A stretch of 64,000 nucleotides of DNA from Mactromeris polynyma (Eukaryota > Mollusca > Bivalvia > Venerida > Mactridae), in NCBI GenBank assembly GCA_032209605.1, contig JASFXZ010000039.1, positions 868,001 through 932,000 of the forward strand, given 5' to 3'. The notes below the pieces were generated by a model, which ran no database searches, was not told where the DNA came from, and saw only the letters and a list, made by a program, of their open reading frames with translations. Shown piece by piece: positions 47,355 through 58,180 of this stretch. The translations under genes and the position numbers were made by a program. How positions within the stretch are numbered: the first letter of the stretch is position 1; the number at the start of each line of letters is the position of its first letter.

Positions 47355-48914
47355 TTAAAAAATACACTTTTCTTAAAAATAGAGAATAATAAAACACATC
47401 CACAAATTTAACAAATTGTACCGACACATAACAGTGACTTTGCTCTTCATAAATTATTTAAGTTTGGTCTAGTAGTTTGGCCGAGCAACGGGCTAGCGCT
47501 CTGAAAAATTCAAGGCAAAGCCTGCCATAGATGGCTGAACATAATAATACTTATTTACATTACAAATGTACACACATAAATGACTGGTGTATCTATGTCA
47601 GAATTCTTCAAAAGTTAAGCCATTCTTACGTTCAGGTAGTAACATATTACAATACAATGCCCAATCTACTGTCAGTTATAGTTTGTATGTCATAAGTGAT
47701 CCACAGTAAACAAATATAATGAAACGCTACAAGAGATATTATGCCAACATTCATAAAACTGTGGGCAAAATATTTCACACTTCCACCATGCATATATACA
47801 TATATATTCAGAGGAACTCTATTCACATCCATCTAATATTTATATCTTAAACAACTTTAGGTAATACATTTCATTTAAATTTCAACAGAAATATGTGTTA
47901 ACTACATAAGAATATGCATATAGTACCATTACATTTGTTTTATAATCAAAGACAATAATAGCACCATCTAAATTTTGTGAATTTTTCAAAGGCCATAACA
48001 TTCATTTAAAAAAAAATTCAAGACTTGGTAATTCTTGTAATTGCTATATTTTGTCCAAAATGTGAGACACTGAGTCTGCGTTTCCAGTCTGTCATCCAAA
48101 TGTGGAACTGAGGAATTACTTTGAAGGTAATTCATCAGAAGTGTATACTAGTACATAGTCATAGACAGAACAATAAGCTGTTCACAATCACACAATTTAA
48201 GACATGAATGCTCATAGGTTTTAAAACAGTATTAAAAGATAAAGAAATTGCACGAAATATCGCAAGTTACTGCAGCAGAAATAGCAAACATATAATTCAA
48301 ATGATAAGACGATATTGACCTGAATCTTGAGCTCATTATTAACCAAATCCCCATAGTTCTGGTTTAAATAAATATTGGTCAATTGCATGTTACATTGTAT
48401 TTAGTCAAACTTTCATTTTTTTTATGTAAAAAAGAATATTAGGCATTCACATGTAAGGATGTAAACAATTAATTGGAAAAAAATTATTTTCATTTTGGAA
48501 AAAATTGGAATTTCGTAAGATTAAACGGCTAACCGGTTAGCAAAATAATAAGTTTAGGCTTGAGAAATGTTGAAGTCGGCACAGGACTAAATAACCTGTG
48601 AAGATCCCGACAAACTTAATCAGAAAAAGAAGGTGGTTTAGCGTTTATGTTATGACTTAAGCATATAAAACGCAACGTATTTAAAACATTTACATCAATA
48701 TTGATAACCAGCAATAATGACTTCAACTAACACTTCAGTTGAAACAAAATATGTTTATGAACATTTTACAACAGTTTTTATCACAATGTCATGTCTGTCA
48801 CATACATATATGTCCTTGGTCTGCAACGTACAACCTTATAAAAGGTACATTCATAGTTTATCCACATTACACACATGTCATCCTCTGTGAAAGTTAACAC
48901 ATTCATACATCTTG

Positions 48915-49031
48915 TCATATATTGTGAATGTAGAGGTTACCCACCACACACAGTAAAATCATGGTAAACGCATTGTAAAATATCAACCGCAGAAATTTTG
49001 GTTCCAAATCACCTTGTCGATACCAATATAT
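48915..49031 (-). CDS. TMEM243: TMEM243 exon 4 and stop
   Basis: Acceptor ATTTCAG. 38 codons plus TGA. IYWYRQGDLEPKF is the most conserved block of the family, followed by a hydrophobic segment ending GNLYIHNI, against ANLYFHDVG in vertebrates. Confidence 0.95.
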   Translation of the reverse strand: MYWYRQGDLEPKFLRLIFYNAFTMILLCVVGNLYIHNI

Positions 49032-52000
49032 CTGAAATGATCAAACATAGAAATTCAGTTTAAAGCATTATCCTACAACAGAATGATTAAACAAATCAAT
49101 GACAGACAACTGAAAAACTACTCAACAGAATGATTAATTATTATTTTCAAAATGATGAAACAGAAAATATACACAACCCATACCTAGGCAAAATTGGAAC
49201 ATCTGGAATTTAGACATTTTAAAGTTAATTTGACTAGACTCATTCACAACTCAATGGTAGATTTTTTAGATAATTTATTTTGGTAAAAAACACATTATAG
49301 AAAACAGCAAGTAAAGTATTGATTCTGTACATTATGTTATCCATCAGAGTGCTTGAATTGCGTCCAGCCATCTGTCAGGTGTGGTAAAATTCAAATGGTA
49401 GAATGCTTGAAGATTTCTCTGACAGTATTATTTGAAGTAAATAATTAAAGACTAACTACTACCGATTCACAGATTAAGAACTTGATAAAAATTTCTACAT
49501 TCACAAACTGAGGCCGTCCTTAAAGTGAAAAACTAGATATACTTACCAGAACTAAATGAGAAACTCCAATGAATGACATGGCAACAGCGAAAAATATGTT
49601 GATACCATTTGGTGGCCAATTTGGGAAGATAAATGCACTCACTAGAGTTACCTGAAATATAATAAAATAAAATTTGCAAAAGCTCGAGGAAGAATGGCAA
49701 ATTCAGGGGTTCCACTAGGTGCTGAATCTCAGGGTCATTTTGATAATTTTTCCCCAGATTTTTCATTTTATAGCCTTACTTGGTCAGAATCCTGAGGGTC
49801 AAAATGTGGCTTTTTGGAAATTCCAGGGGTCAAAGTGTCAACTCCAAGGTAAAATGGAACCCTTTAAAATTTACTAAATTATTGCAATACAACTTACAAG
49901 AACTTTAACAAGTACAATGTATATGCAGGGCCCACGCTGTCGTTCGCAATCGGAGCCAATTGGCGAATTTTAGTTAAAAGTGGCGATAAAAAATTGCGAG
50001 TGGCGAATTGGACGATTTCCTGTTTTAAAATACATATAATCTGAAAGTTGAATATAAAATTTGATCGATTAACCCCGTAATACGTCCAGCATATCCAGTC
50101 TATTGCGGTTTTAGGTCCCGCTAATTAGGCCATTTAACTCGCGTGTCAACTTGTTTACACAATTTTACGACATACAATAAACCCCTTTACGGTATCGGCG
50201 AAGGCGTGAACAACAACGTAAATTCACTAAATTGACCCCCAACAGTTGATTACCAGTGGTTTTAAATGGTGTGCTATTGTGTAACAAAGACAATGGATTG
50301 ATTGAAGTAATCAGCGACAGTTCATCATTAGAAGCACTGAACATCCTGATGTGGGAATTAAATTTTTGTCTTTCCTTATTTTGAATAAAAATGAATTAAA
50401 GTTACCATACATGTTGCTTTTCTTATTCTGTATTATACTAGTATAAAAAAAGTATGTGTGCTACATTCAATGTCACAACCAGTCTGCTTGGTTTCACTAG
50501 ATTAAGACCGCCTAGATAATAAGACCACTTTAAGTCCGACCCATGGGTGGTTTTAATAGCAGACTTAAATGGACATTAATTATGTATAAATCAATTATTG
50601 TGCGCGCAAAGTGGCTCCTACTTTGTTTAAGCCAGTGTGGGCCCTGTATATGCAAACTTAACATGTTAAAGTTGCTGCAATTTCTTCAAAAACCATGACA
50701 CTTACATGAATTTCATCTCATTTATTTACATACAAGCCCTGCAGCTCCCTGTATACAGTCTTATGTACAATGATCCTTAAAGAAGTGTACATTAATGGAA
50801 AAAAGGCAAATGGGCAAAGTTTGATGTTAAACAACATTAATCTGAAAACATATTCATTGAATCATTTAAGTAGCCTTATCTAGAACTTAACACATAATTA
50901 AAACCCAACATTGTAACAGTAATACAGATTTCATATCATAGTTAACAGACCTGTTCACATTATACAGTACAGTCAGAAAATATCTAGTTCTTGTCTCTCT
51001 CTTACTGGTTAGACTGATGATCTTCATTAAAAGTCATAATTTCATACAATTACTCATACTTACAGCAACAAGAATACCAGTGATTGACGCCAGCACCAAA
51101 TGACAAATCCTGTCCTGAAATATTTATAGAACATATAAGTTTAAATCTACACACCAGCAGGATGAAGTTGTACTGCTTCTATACTTCATTTTTAACCTAC
51201 ATGTAGGTTGGTGCATCATAAAGTCAAAATTTTCTTATTTTAGTAAATAGGCCATATATATAGAACATTTAAATAGTTTGTTTCAAGTACAGGTCTGTGC
51301 TATAACACAAAAGCAGTATAGCTTTGATTAGTGTTCATGCATTCGGGATAACGCTCTATTAAATCTTAAGAGCCCAGCTCAGTCAATGGAAAAAGAGATG
51401 TCATCACTGGGGGTAATAGTTTTGAGTCACTTGTTACCACGGTTTCACTCTAACAAATCATCATAATTCATATACATGTGTCAGAGTAGTGAAATCTGTA
51501 TTATTGGAAGGTGATTATTTACAATTATCATCTCCTAGCAGAATTAGCCCCATTAGCCATAAAAACACACTCATGCTCCATCATTGTAATTTGTATAGTT
51601 CCAAGACATTCTATAAAGTCAGCATTTTGACTAGTCTTTTGGTTTTACACACTATTAAACTGTGATTACATCACTATTTTCACACGGTTTGGGTCATGTG
51701 CCATCAAAACTCGCGAGACAACAAGAAAAACAAAGAAAGCGGTGCAGTTAGGGGAGGGGTGCAGTTAGGGGAGGGGCGCAGTTAGGGGGCTCGACGATAT
51801 GTTTTGCATTTTAATCAGCAATTTTTTATGTTTAATTTTAATTTTTACAGAATTTATATTCCATGTTACATGTATTTTCAAATATGATTTAGTGCATGAA
51901 GTAGGATTCAGTTTGGACAGGCCATCTATTTAGTAACTTGTCGGTGGACAGGTGAAATTATCGGAGATTTAGGGCACCTGAGCCTGATTAATCAGTGTAT

Positions 52001-52314
52001 CTGGCAAAATTTAAATGAATTAAATGTCATACAGTAGGTTCTACATGTTGAGGTTATTATTGATTGTGTTATCATAATTGCTTCAATTTATATTCAAATT
52101 AATTTGTTTTTATCGCTGTTAATTTGAATTGAGTCTGACATCTGTCAAAAATCCCCTTCCAACAGTACTTTCAGTACTTTGATTTGTATAGAGAACCTAA
52201 TTCCTAATGTGTTCAAATAGATTCTATATCATATCATGAACAAGATACCTGCGGGTGTGTCTCTCCGAATAGTGGTCTAGCCGCAGGGTCTTCATAATCC
52301 GTTCTAGAAGTCAT
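48915..52314 (-). CDS. TMEM243: TMEM243-like small membrane protein, whole gene, four coding exons
   Basis: Exons in transcript order are 52249-52314, 51064-51114, 49547-49651 and 48915-49031: 339 nt, 112 codons plus TGA, all junctions in phase 0. Human TMEM243 has 118 residues. The N-terminus ends RPLFGETHPQ, equal to the family's RPLFGET motif. Then come VTLVSAFIFPNWPP and GINIFFAVAMSFIGVSHLVL (family: TLISAFVFPQLPP, LNIFFAV), then IYWYRQGDLEPKF, a near-identical family block, and a final hydrophobic stretch ending LLCVVGNLYIHNI. Four hydrophobic segments suggest a multi-pass membrane protein; the molecular function is not established. It converges on srGAP. Confidence 0.93.
49547..49651 (-). 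CDS. TMEM243: TMEM243 exon 3
   Basis: Acceptor ATTTCAG, donor CTG|GTAAGT. 35 codons with FIFPNWPP and INIFFAVAMSF, covering two hydrophobic segments. Phase 0 on both sides. Confidence 0.95.
49704..49863. mobile_element. CAGGGGTTCCA MITE, copy 3
   Basis: Starts CAGGGGTTCCACTAGG and follows the bodies of 7467-7660 and 24269-24447, ending near AAAATGGAACCC. The right terminus is decayed. It starts about 50 bp upstream (in transcript terms) of TMEM243 exon 3. Confidence 0.65.
49926..50646. mobile_element. hAT-like non-autonomous element, 721 bp, with 6-bp flanking repeat
   Basis: Left end CAGGGCCCACGCTG; right end on the other strand CAGGGCCCACACTG. TATATG lies directly outside both ends (49920-49925 and 50647-50652). 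Near the left end the body has several GGCGAATT/GGCGATAA words. I find no transposase frame. A degenerate AAGACCRCCT...AATAAGACC stretch at about 50500-50560 looks like an older CAGTAAAACC MITE nested inside. Confidence 0.7.
51064..51114 (-). CDS. TMEM243: TMEM243 exon 2
   Basis: Acceptor ATTTCAG, donor GCT|GTAAGT. 17 codons, DRICHLVLASITGILVA, against DRIINLVVGSLTSLLIL in vertebrates. First hydrophobic segment. Confidence 0.93.
51115..52248 (-). other. TMEM243 intron 1
   Basis: AT-rich; carries the G-rich 17-bp repeat at 51743-51789. No other element recognised. Confidence 0.55.
51743..51789. repeat. G-rich 17-bp repeat, 2.8 copies, G-quadruplex-like
   Basis: Unit TGCAGTTAGGGGAGGGG. Four runs of four G on the plus strand are separated by 1 to 8 nt, with a further G-run after them. 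This fits a loose G-quadruplex pattern in otherwise AT-rich DNA. Confidence 0.8.
52249..52314 (-). CDS. TMEM243: TMEM243 exon 1 with start codon
   Basis: ATG at 52314-52312 (GAATGAC context); 22 codons starting MTSRTDYEDPAARPLFGETH; donor CAG|GTATCT. The RPLFGET motif fixes the identity. Confidence 0.95.
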
Positions 52315-53190
52315 TCTATCAATAGTTAATCACCACGAAAAGTGAAGTTTCTGTTCTAGATAAGTTTTTAATATGAACTCCGGATAGTGTTTTGGACCTG
52401 ACCTCGGCAAACAGCACTATGACACAGATTTTGTAATAACCCTACATACTAATCACGTGAGATTTATATGGAAATTGCAGTTCCAAAGCTCATTTTACAG
52501 TTCGTTGAATAGATTTAGTATAAAACAATTGGAAACTAAATCGCGACAGTATTTTGACAGCCTCAGTTTCAATGCGGAAGTTTAGTACTGAACGAATCGA
52601 CTGATAACTATCGTTGTCGTCTAGACAAGTCGTAGCTAAGCAGTAACTTTTATCCGTGATATAGTAAGTTGGTTCACGTCCGCTAGAGTTGGAGTTTTTC
52701 ATCTAAATTTATAACAAATACAGAATTATACAAGTACAATTGTGGTTTATATGTCCGTGGTTTCGCATAGTAAATTACTATCATGCTAAGTTAATACTGG
52801 CATACATGTACATGTGCGGAAGGTAAATCCATAAAGCCATTGTTCAGTATTTAAAGTAGTATTTGAAAAAAAATCAGAATTTATAAATATACCGATTAAT
52901 ATTGCTAGTTTACCCGCCAGTACTGTTTTATACAATTTCTAAAAAGTTAAACATTTGTCCGTGATGACAGTAGACTTAATAATTCATTCAACTTTGTCAT
53001 AACATAGCGAAGATCTCAAATACAAAATGAAGGCACTGATATTTTTGACCACAATATGTATAAGTCATATGATTTATGGCATTTATTATTATAAAATACC
53101 TGCTAGCTCATAAAACTATAGCTATATACCATTAATTGCTTATTTAATATTATCTTCATCGCAACTGGGGCCATTATATACATACATGTA
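52315..53190 (-). promoter_or_regulatory. TMEM243 upstream region and probable promoter
   Basis: The 300-400 bp before the ATG are richer in CpG than the gene bodies, as in a promoter/5' UTR. I see no TATA box and no other gene up to about 53,190. Confidence 0.35.
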
Positions 53191-54600
53191 TACTAAACAA
53201 AATAAGAAACTTCCGCTAAGTTTGCTGAACATAGCTGGATGAATACAAATCGGGGGAATCATTGTTATATATGCGTATAAAGAGTGTTACATGATGCATC
53301 GTTCGGTGCAAAAATGATGACCAAAGGTTAACAGAAAAGTGAGGTAGGGGTTAAAAAAAACACTTAATAACGGGTATGGCCACATCTTGAGTTGACCACT
53401 GCAGTGCATCGCCGGCGCATATAATTGACTAAGGTGTTGATTTCTGCCTTTGGATTATTGTTCCATTCCTGAATGAGCGCTTGACGAAGTTCGTTGACGT
53501 TAGCAGATGGTTTGGGACGACGCCCCACTCGTCTGTTTAGAATATCCCAGACGTGCTCGGGCTGAGATCAGGACTTGTAGCGGGCCAGTCATCAATGAAA
53601 TCAATGTTATTTGTTATAAGAAACTTTACTGTGTCTCTAGCTGTATGAGATGTCATTATCATGGTGAACAATCGAGATGTTGGCGTTGTTATGGAACAGA
53701 GGAATGACGTGATGAGAGATAATGTCATCGCGGTAACGTTGAGCATTTAAATTGCCATGAATGACGACTAGTGGTGAACGATAACCATCGGCAATGGCTG
53801 CCCAAACCATGACAGAACCCCCACCACCGAAACAATCTCGTTCAAGAACACAACAGTCAGCCATAGCGTTCATTTCTCATACGGTAGACGCGCACCCTGT
53901 CATCACTACGATGTAAACACAATCTGAATTCATCCGAAAAAGAACGGTATTCCAGCGTCGTCGTGTCCAACGAGTGTGTACACGAGCCCAGTTAAGACGA
54001 TTTACACGATGACGTTGCGTTAAAACGCATCCGACGTCGTCCGTGTAAACCGTTCTCCCGCAGACGATTAAGAACAGTTTGCCCACTGATTCGGTTATTA
54101 TGAAGCCCAGGTGTGTTAGCAGCAGCAGCAGTAGCAGTGGCGGTTTGGAATCGATTGCGCAAATGCATGTTCATGATATAGCGGTCTTGACCACGCGTTG
54201 TAACACACGGACGTCCACGACGTGGCAAGTCGTCGGTGTGTCCTGTCGTTCTTAAACGTGCGCGAAGATTTCGTATCGCTCGACTAGAACTCCCAACATG
54301 CCTTGCAACGTCTTCTGTCGACATGCCAGCATCAAGCATGCCAATCGCACGTTCGCGTAAATTTTTGGGTGTTCTTGGCATACTAAATATGCTACAATAA
54401 TTGTTTACTCCTTTTGAAGCGTTTTCGTACACTTGACATCAATGTCATTAAGACAAGTAAAACAAATTGACCGAATACCGCTCGGGACATGTTGAACAAT
54501 TCATGCATGTGCACGAGGGTAAATAAACTCAAATCCACGCAGATCGCACTCGTCCTGAATTGAATAACTCCGATCAACACGAGACGTCTTTTGGCCAAAC
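53190..54600 (-). mobile_element. Tc1/mariner-like element, decayed
   Basis: The limits are approximate: they enclose the transposase remnant and the GC-richer flanks. The left side near 53,190-53,220 has CTAAACAAAATAAGAAACTT, typical in style of Tc1 ends. I did not find a matching inverted repeat on the other side, where a SINE follows at 54,682. Confidence 0.5.
53364..54381 (-). pseudogene. Tc1-like transposase pseudogene with frameshifts
   Basis: Starts MPRTPKNLRERAIGMLDAG at 54381, an N-terminal helix-turn-helix (STEDVARHVGSSSRAIRNL) followed by a GRPCVTT linker as in Tc1 proteins. Later segments in other frames read RLNWARVHTRW, GGGGSVMVWAAI and PATSPDLSP, and it ends NSRCGHTRY at 53364. 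The 1,018-bp span fits a full-length protein of about 340 residues. At least three frame changes break it. One falls just after PDLSP, where the third catalytic acidic residue should follow. It cannot encode an active enzyme. Confidence 0.85.
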
Positions 54601-54681
54601 CCTAAATACCATTGTACCATTGTATTTATGTCTTTGGTGACAATGTTTGTTTCATCGGGTTTAACGCCGTTTCTCAACGAT

Positions 54682-54898
54682 ATTTCAGTTATATACGGCG
54701 ACCGGTTCACCTAACCAGTTTTTCCTGGACTGAATTCTAACCAGTACTAACTTACCCTTCCACAAGGAGCCGGCAACTTCTCCAAATGATTGTGGAGGAA
54801 AATTTTCATGGAAGGGTATGACCTGCCGCGACCGGGAATCGAACCCGGATTGCCGGGTTACAAGTCCAGCGCAGTAACCACTGGACCACGGCCGCGGC
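54682..54898 (-). mobile_element. tRNA-derived SINE, family A, best-preserved copy
   Basis: Read on the minus strand it starts with a tRNA-like head (54825-54898) and continues with a body shared with 55647-55834 and 12052-12274 (AACTTCTCC..., ACTGGTTAG..., AACTGGTTAGGT-like words). Body plus head identifies a SINE rather than a free tRNA gene. Confidence 0.7.
54825..54898 (-). tRNA. tRNA-like SINE head (Thr-TGT-like cloverleaf), probably not a functional tRNA
   Basis: 74 nt fold into a full cloverleaf: acceptor GCCGCGG/TCGCGGC (7 pairs with one G-U), D stem GTGG/CTGC, anticodon stem CTGGA/CCCGG with one mismatch, loop CTTGTAA (anticodon TGT), T arm CCGGG-TTCGATT-CCCGG. Positions 8-9 are CC instead of the usual TA. 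B box GGTTCGATTCC is perfect. The SINE body follows at once. Confidence 0.35.
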
Positions 54899-55646
54899 TC
54901 TTTGGTGACAAGCAAAGAAGCGACAGTCATATATATGGGAATAAAAATTACACCCGGAATTTAGGCCTAAGTATTTTTAGATTTTTATTGCATAAACCGT
55001 ATGGGACTCAATCCAAATGGTATGCAGAAACCATCCAGGACCCAAATCTACAGCATATATTGGTCCCTCAAGAGAACCCATGTAGGTCCCATGCGAGTCC
55101 CATGCAGTGATGCAGGCTTGATTAACATGTTTAGCAATGCTATTTGTGTCTTTACCTGAGTTCTATAGCTATGTGTTTGTAACAAATCTGATAGCCTGTC
55201 TTTTCTCATTTTTCTCTAATCTCTGAAATTATGGAACTAGGCACTAGAACAGTACAATGGAGTTACATACGCCGCTGCTTTAGTTGAACTCGAAAGTGGG
55301 TCTATGAGAGAATTTGACCTACGCTTAAAAATGTAATCAAAGCGCTGAAAGCGCAGAAAGACTGGTGCGCCCTAGCTAGGTGTAATACCCGTTGAGAGCG
55401 ACACCAATATTTTCGTTTCACAATCTGACTTTGTCTGTTTGTCATCCAGTTAAAAACGCGGAAGTGTTCAAAATACGATGAATAGGGTAGTGTCCGCATA
55501 CTAGTAGTGTCGGCATATTGTTCATGTCTGTCAAACAGATACCCAGGCATTTGCTTGATCACGAGTTTAGCCGAAACAGATATACCTTTCCATAAACCCT
55601 TCCTTTATTAATTTGATGAGGTTTTACGTAAGGTTTCAACATTTTT

Positions 55647-55834
55647 TCAGTCATATACAGCGGTCAATTGACCTAACCAGTTTTCCTGGAAGTAATTATC
55701 AACCAGTACTGCCAACTTCTCCACATGTGGAAGACATTATCGTAGCCAGTGTCACTGAAGAACATAACCTGCCTAAAAGTGGGAATCAAACCCGGATCCG
55801 CAGAGACAATAATGCCGAGGTGTTCCGAATGTGA
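55647..55834 (-). mobile_element. tRNA-derived SINE, family A, copy 3
   Basis: Ordered blocks shared with 54682-54898: TCAGTCATATACAGCGG, CTAACCAGTTTTCCTGG, CCAGTACT, CAACTTCTCCACATG, AACATAACCTGCC, and GGGAATCAAACCCGG as B-box complement. The tRNA head is more decayed. Confidence 0.65.
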
Positions 55835-55839
55835 CTGCA

Positions 55840-57200
55840 TAATAAATAACTCCGTAGTGTGATTAGTCATAGACACAGTGTAGTCTGTTTCAATATAGTT
55901 CAAAATTACTTATTGCATAAGTCGTGAACTCACACAGCCATGTTAATAAACTTGTTACATAGCTATTTATCTAATTAAAACAATATAAATGTTCGCGACT
56001 GGTACATAACACCAAGAAAGTCTTATTAATTCCAACACCGGACAAATTCCCAGTGGTGATGAATAACAACACTACTAATTACTGGATAAATCTTGAAATA
56101 CACTATACAAAATGTTAAACAATCTGCTTCAAGGTTACAAATATTTTTAAATTGAAGAGAAATTGCGCGAAATTGCCTTGGTGGTTAACGTAAGTTTTTA
56201 TTGGTATACAAAACTCGGAATATGCAATTAGCAAAACCATGTCAGTACGACTGTGCCGAAAAATTACGTAATTAATATAGCATTTAATCTAATCTTAGTT
56301 TGAAGACTCGGCTCATAGTCATAGACATCGCTGCCATTTCCTTCCGAGTCACAGAACGCATATAATATGTATCGGGACGACGAGAGCGAACACTATCCTC
56401 TTAGAAATTTTATATCGGCAATTCCCGTACAGTTCGGAAATACAATACGGAATCACGGAAATGGTTTATAATTCCGCGACGGAATGAATTGTTTATATAC
56501 CATACAACAGAGATAAACAGTATCTGCTGCTATTATTTAACGATTTGCTACAGTATTCAGTGTGCAGTAAAATAATGGTCAGAATCCGACTTCAAGTTCA
56601 GAATATTTACAACTCGTCTGCCGAGCGCGTCCAGGTACAAGATATTACAAGGTGTTGTCTATAAATAGCGAATTCGTAACTGCGAGCGGTCAAATTTTAC
56701 GAATGATAATGGAAATTGTTTGTGAATGAATCGTATCGACGATATATATAGTAACCTAGGCGGGGGTCAAACATGAAGTCAACAACATCAAGAAATGTAT
56801 CCGAACGGAGCACTCGTTTCCGATAAAAAATAGACCTCCCTCAATTCATCGATTTCTCTTTTTACGTTAACAAAAGCTGCTCTTACCAAAGAAGTTTTAA
56901 CCACAAACACTTAAACAATAATTCAACAATAATTCTTGAACCAGATATTTCACTTTAAAATAAAATTCTCACGATGGATTCGGAAACGAAGATCTATTTT
57001 ACCATACGAACAATTTGCAAATTTATCAAAGACGAAGGAAAGTAGAACAGCGGTTAGTGATGTCACGATCAATTCGACATGTTGATTGGTCGTATTGGTC
57101 GTATGCATGTAATGCGTAGTGCTACAAAGAGTGGTATCAAATGTGTCTAACTCTGCCACGGCTGTTTCCAAAATTACGGTTACTAAAGACATGGGGCTAA
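55840..57200. other. No gene recognised; repeat copy and CpG-richer stretch
   Basis: Contains the long copy of the dispersed repeat (56131-56273). From about 56,290 to 56,900 the sequence is CpG-richer. A 34-codon frame at about 56370-56475 (+), starting MYRDDESEHYPLRNFI, is open but has no family I know. A promoter here is possible but not shown. Confidence 0.4.
56131..56273. repeat. Dispersed repeat, long copy (partner at 45792-45880)
   Basis: Same ordered blocks as the partner. It has an extra CGCGAAATTG, duplicating the neighbouring AAATTG, and about 34 bp between the GGTGG and ATGCAA blocks. Confidence 0.6.
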
Positions 57201-57209
57201 CGCCCTGAT

Positions 57210-58017
57210 ATGCAAATGATGTTTTCAGCATTGACCGAGCGGATGGACAGACTGAAGTCTGGCCTAGAGCAACGTATCTCCAATAAGGTGGCCCAACTCG
57301 TTGATAAGCGGGTTAACTCTGAATTTGGACGTATTCGCAAGAATGTGGCCTCTCAACTTGAGTCTTTCAATGAATATATGAAAGAAGATATTGTAGCTGA
57401 TTTGGACGATATGAATGAGAAAATTAAACAAGTGAGCTCTCTGACATCATATACCCAGAATAATTATGATATTGCTCTCAATGTAGTTATAAAGGGCCTG
57501 CCAGAATCAAGAAACGAAAATACTACAAACAAAGTTAGCATATTGATTAAAGAGGGCCTCCATATTAACGATGTTAAGTGTGATGATGCCAAACGGAAAT
57601 CAGCAAATACTGGAAAACCCAGTGTTGTTATTGCTCGGTTTAAATGTCATGACGATAAACGTAATACCATGCTCAAAAAGGACATAAGTCACGAAAACCA
57701 TCTGATCAAGTGTATATTCAACATGACCTCTCCCAATCTGACAGAATCATGAGCAACGTTTTCAAGGCGATTCTTAGTGCTTTGAATAATTGTAATTAAC
57801 CTATCCTTGCGTGGATCTAGAGTTTTACTTAATAACAATGCTAATGCAGGCAGAACTGATCATCATCATGATTCATCACGCGATCAAAACTAGCATACCA
57901 ACAACAGAAGTGAAAGAAACATCTCACGTAATCAGGACCAATGTTGGATCAGGGCTGGTGGACGAGGTCGTAACGGATACGGACAACGCCGTGGAAATAT
58001 GAATCTTCGAATTTAAT
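57210..58017 (+). pseudogene. LINE ORF1-like protein remnant (RNA-binding, coiled coil)
   Basis: The intact part (57210-57752, 180 codons) has a heptad-rich N-terminal half (MDRLKSGLEQRISNKVAQLV) and then NYDIALNVVIKGLPES and KPSVVIARFKCHDDKRNTML. This is the RNA-recognition-like core of L1-type ORF1 (Transposase_22-like) proteins. It then hits a stop. Past it another frame reads on with an Asn/His/Arg/Gly-rich tail (AGGRGRNGYGQRRGN). It sits directly before an ORF2 start, in the order expected for a non-LTR retrotransposon. Confidence 0.7.
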
Positions 58018-58018
58018 T

Positions 58019-58180
58019 GACTGTCGGGTTTTGGAATGTTCGTGGTTGGAGCTCTGACAATAATTCTGAGGATAGAGTTTTGCGCTCAGTTTGTGCACCA
58101 TTAAGTGACACTGTGATATCTTCGGGATTAGAGGGAAATACTCACCGGCAGCATCGTGCGCTTATTCCAATGTCCTAGCG
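58019..58180 (+). pseudogene. Start of LINE ORF2 (endonuclease) remnant, truncated
   Basis: TVGFWNVRGWSSDNNSEDRV resembles the first strand of apurinic-type LINE endonucleases (FWNVRG). Only about 50 codons remain before a stop at 58176. After about 58,130 the sequence no longer looks like an endonuclease. An internal deletion joining ORF2's start to unrelated sequence is likely. Confidence 0.55.

Larger units (their letters stand above)
45337..48914 (-). other. TMEM243: Probable TMEM243 3' UTR
   Basis: No coding exon is seen on either strand. It contains an 11-copy 32-bp minisatellite (47003-47354) and a repeat at 45792-45880 shared with 56131-56273. A weakly tRNA-like stretch lies near 47475-47525. 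If transcription stops earlier, part of this is intergenic. Confidence 0.45.
49652..51063 (-). other. TMEM243 intron 2
   Basis: Contains a MITE (49704-49863) and a 721-bp inverted-repeat element (49926-50646). The rest shows nothing recognisable. Confidence 0.6.

Noticed and set aside
54825..54898. Functional tRNA-Thr gene
   Set aside because: Cloverleaf is complete, but positions 8-9 are CC, the anticodon stem has a mismatch, and the SINE body follows directly.
56950..57231. 93-codon minus-strand frame before the LINE ORF1
   Set aside because: No domain, partly antisense to the LINE remnant, and I could not connect it in phase with the 58856-58993 exon.
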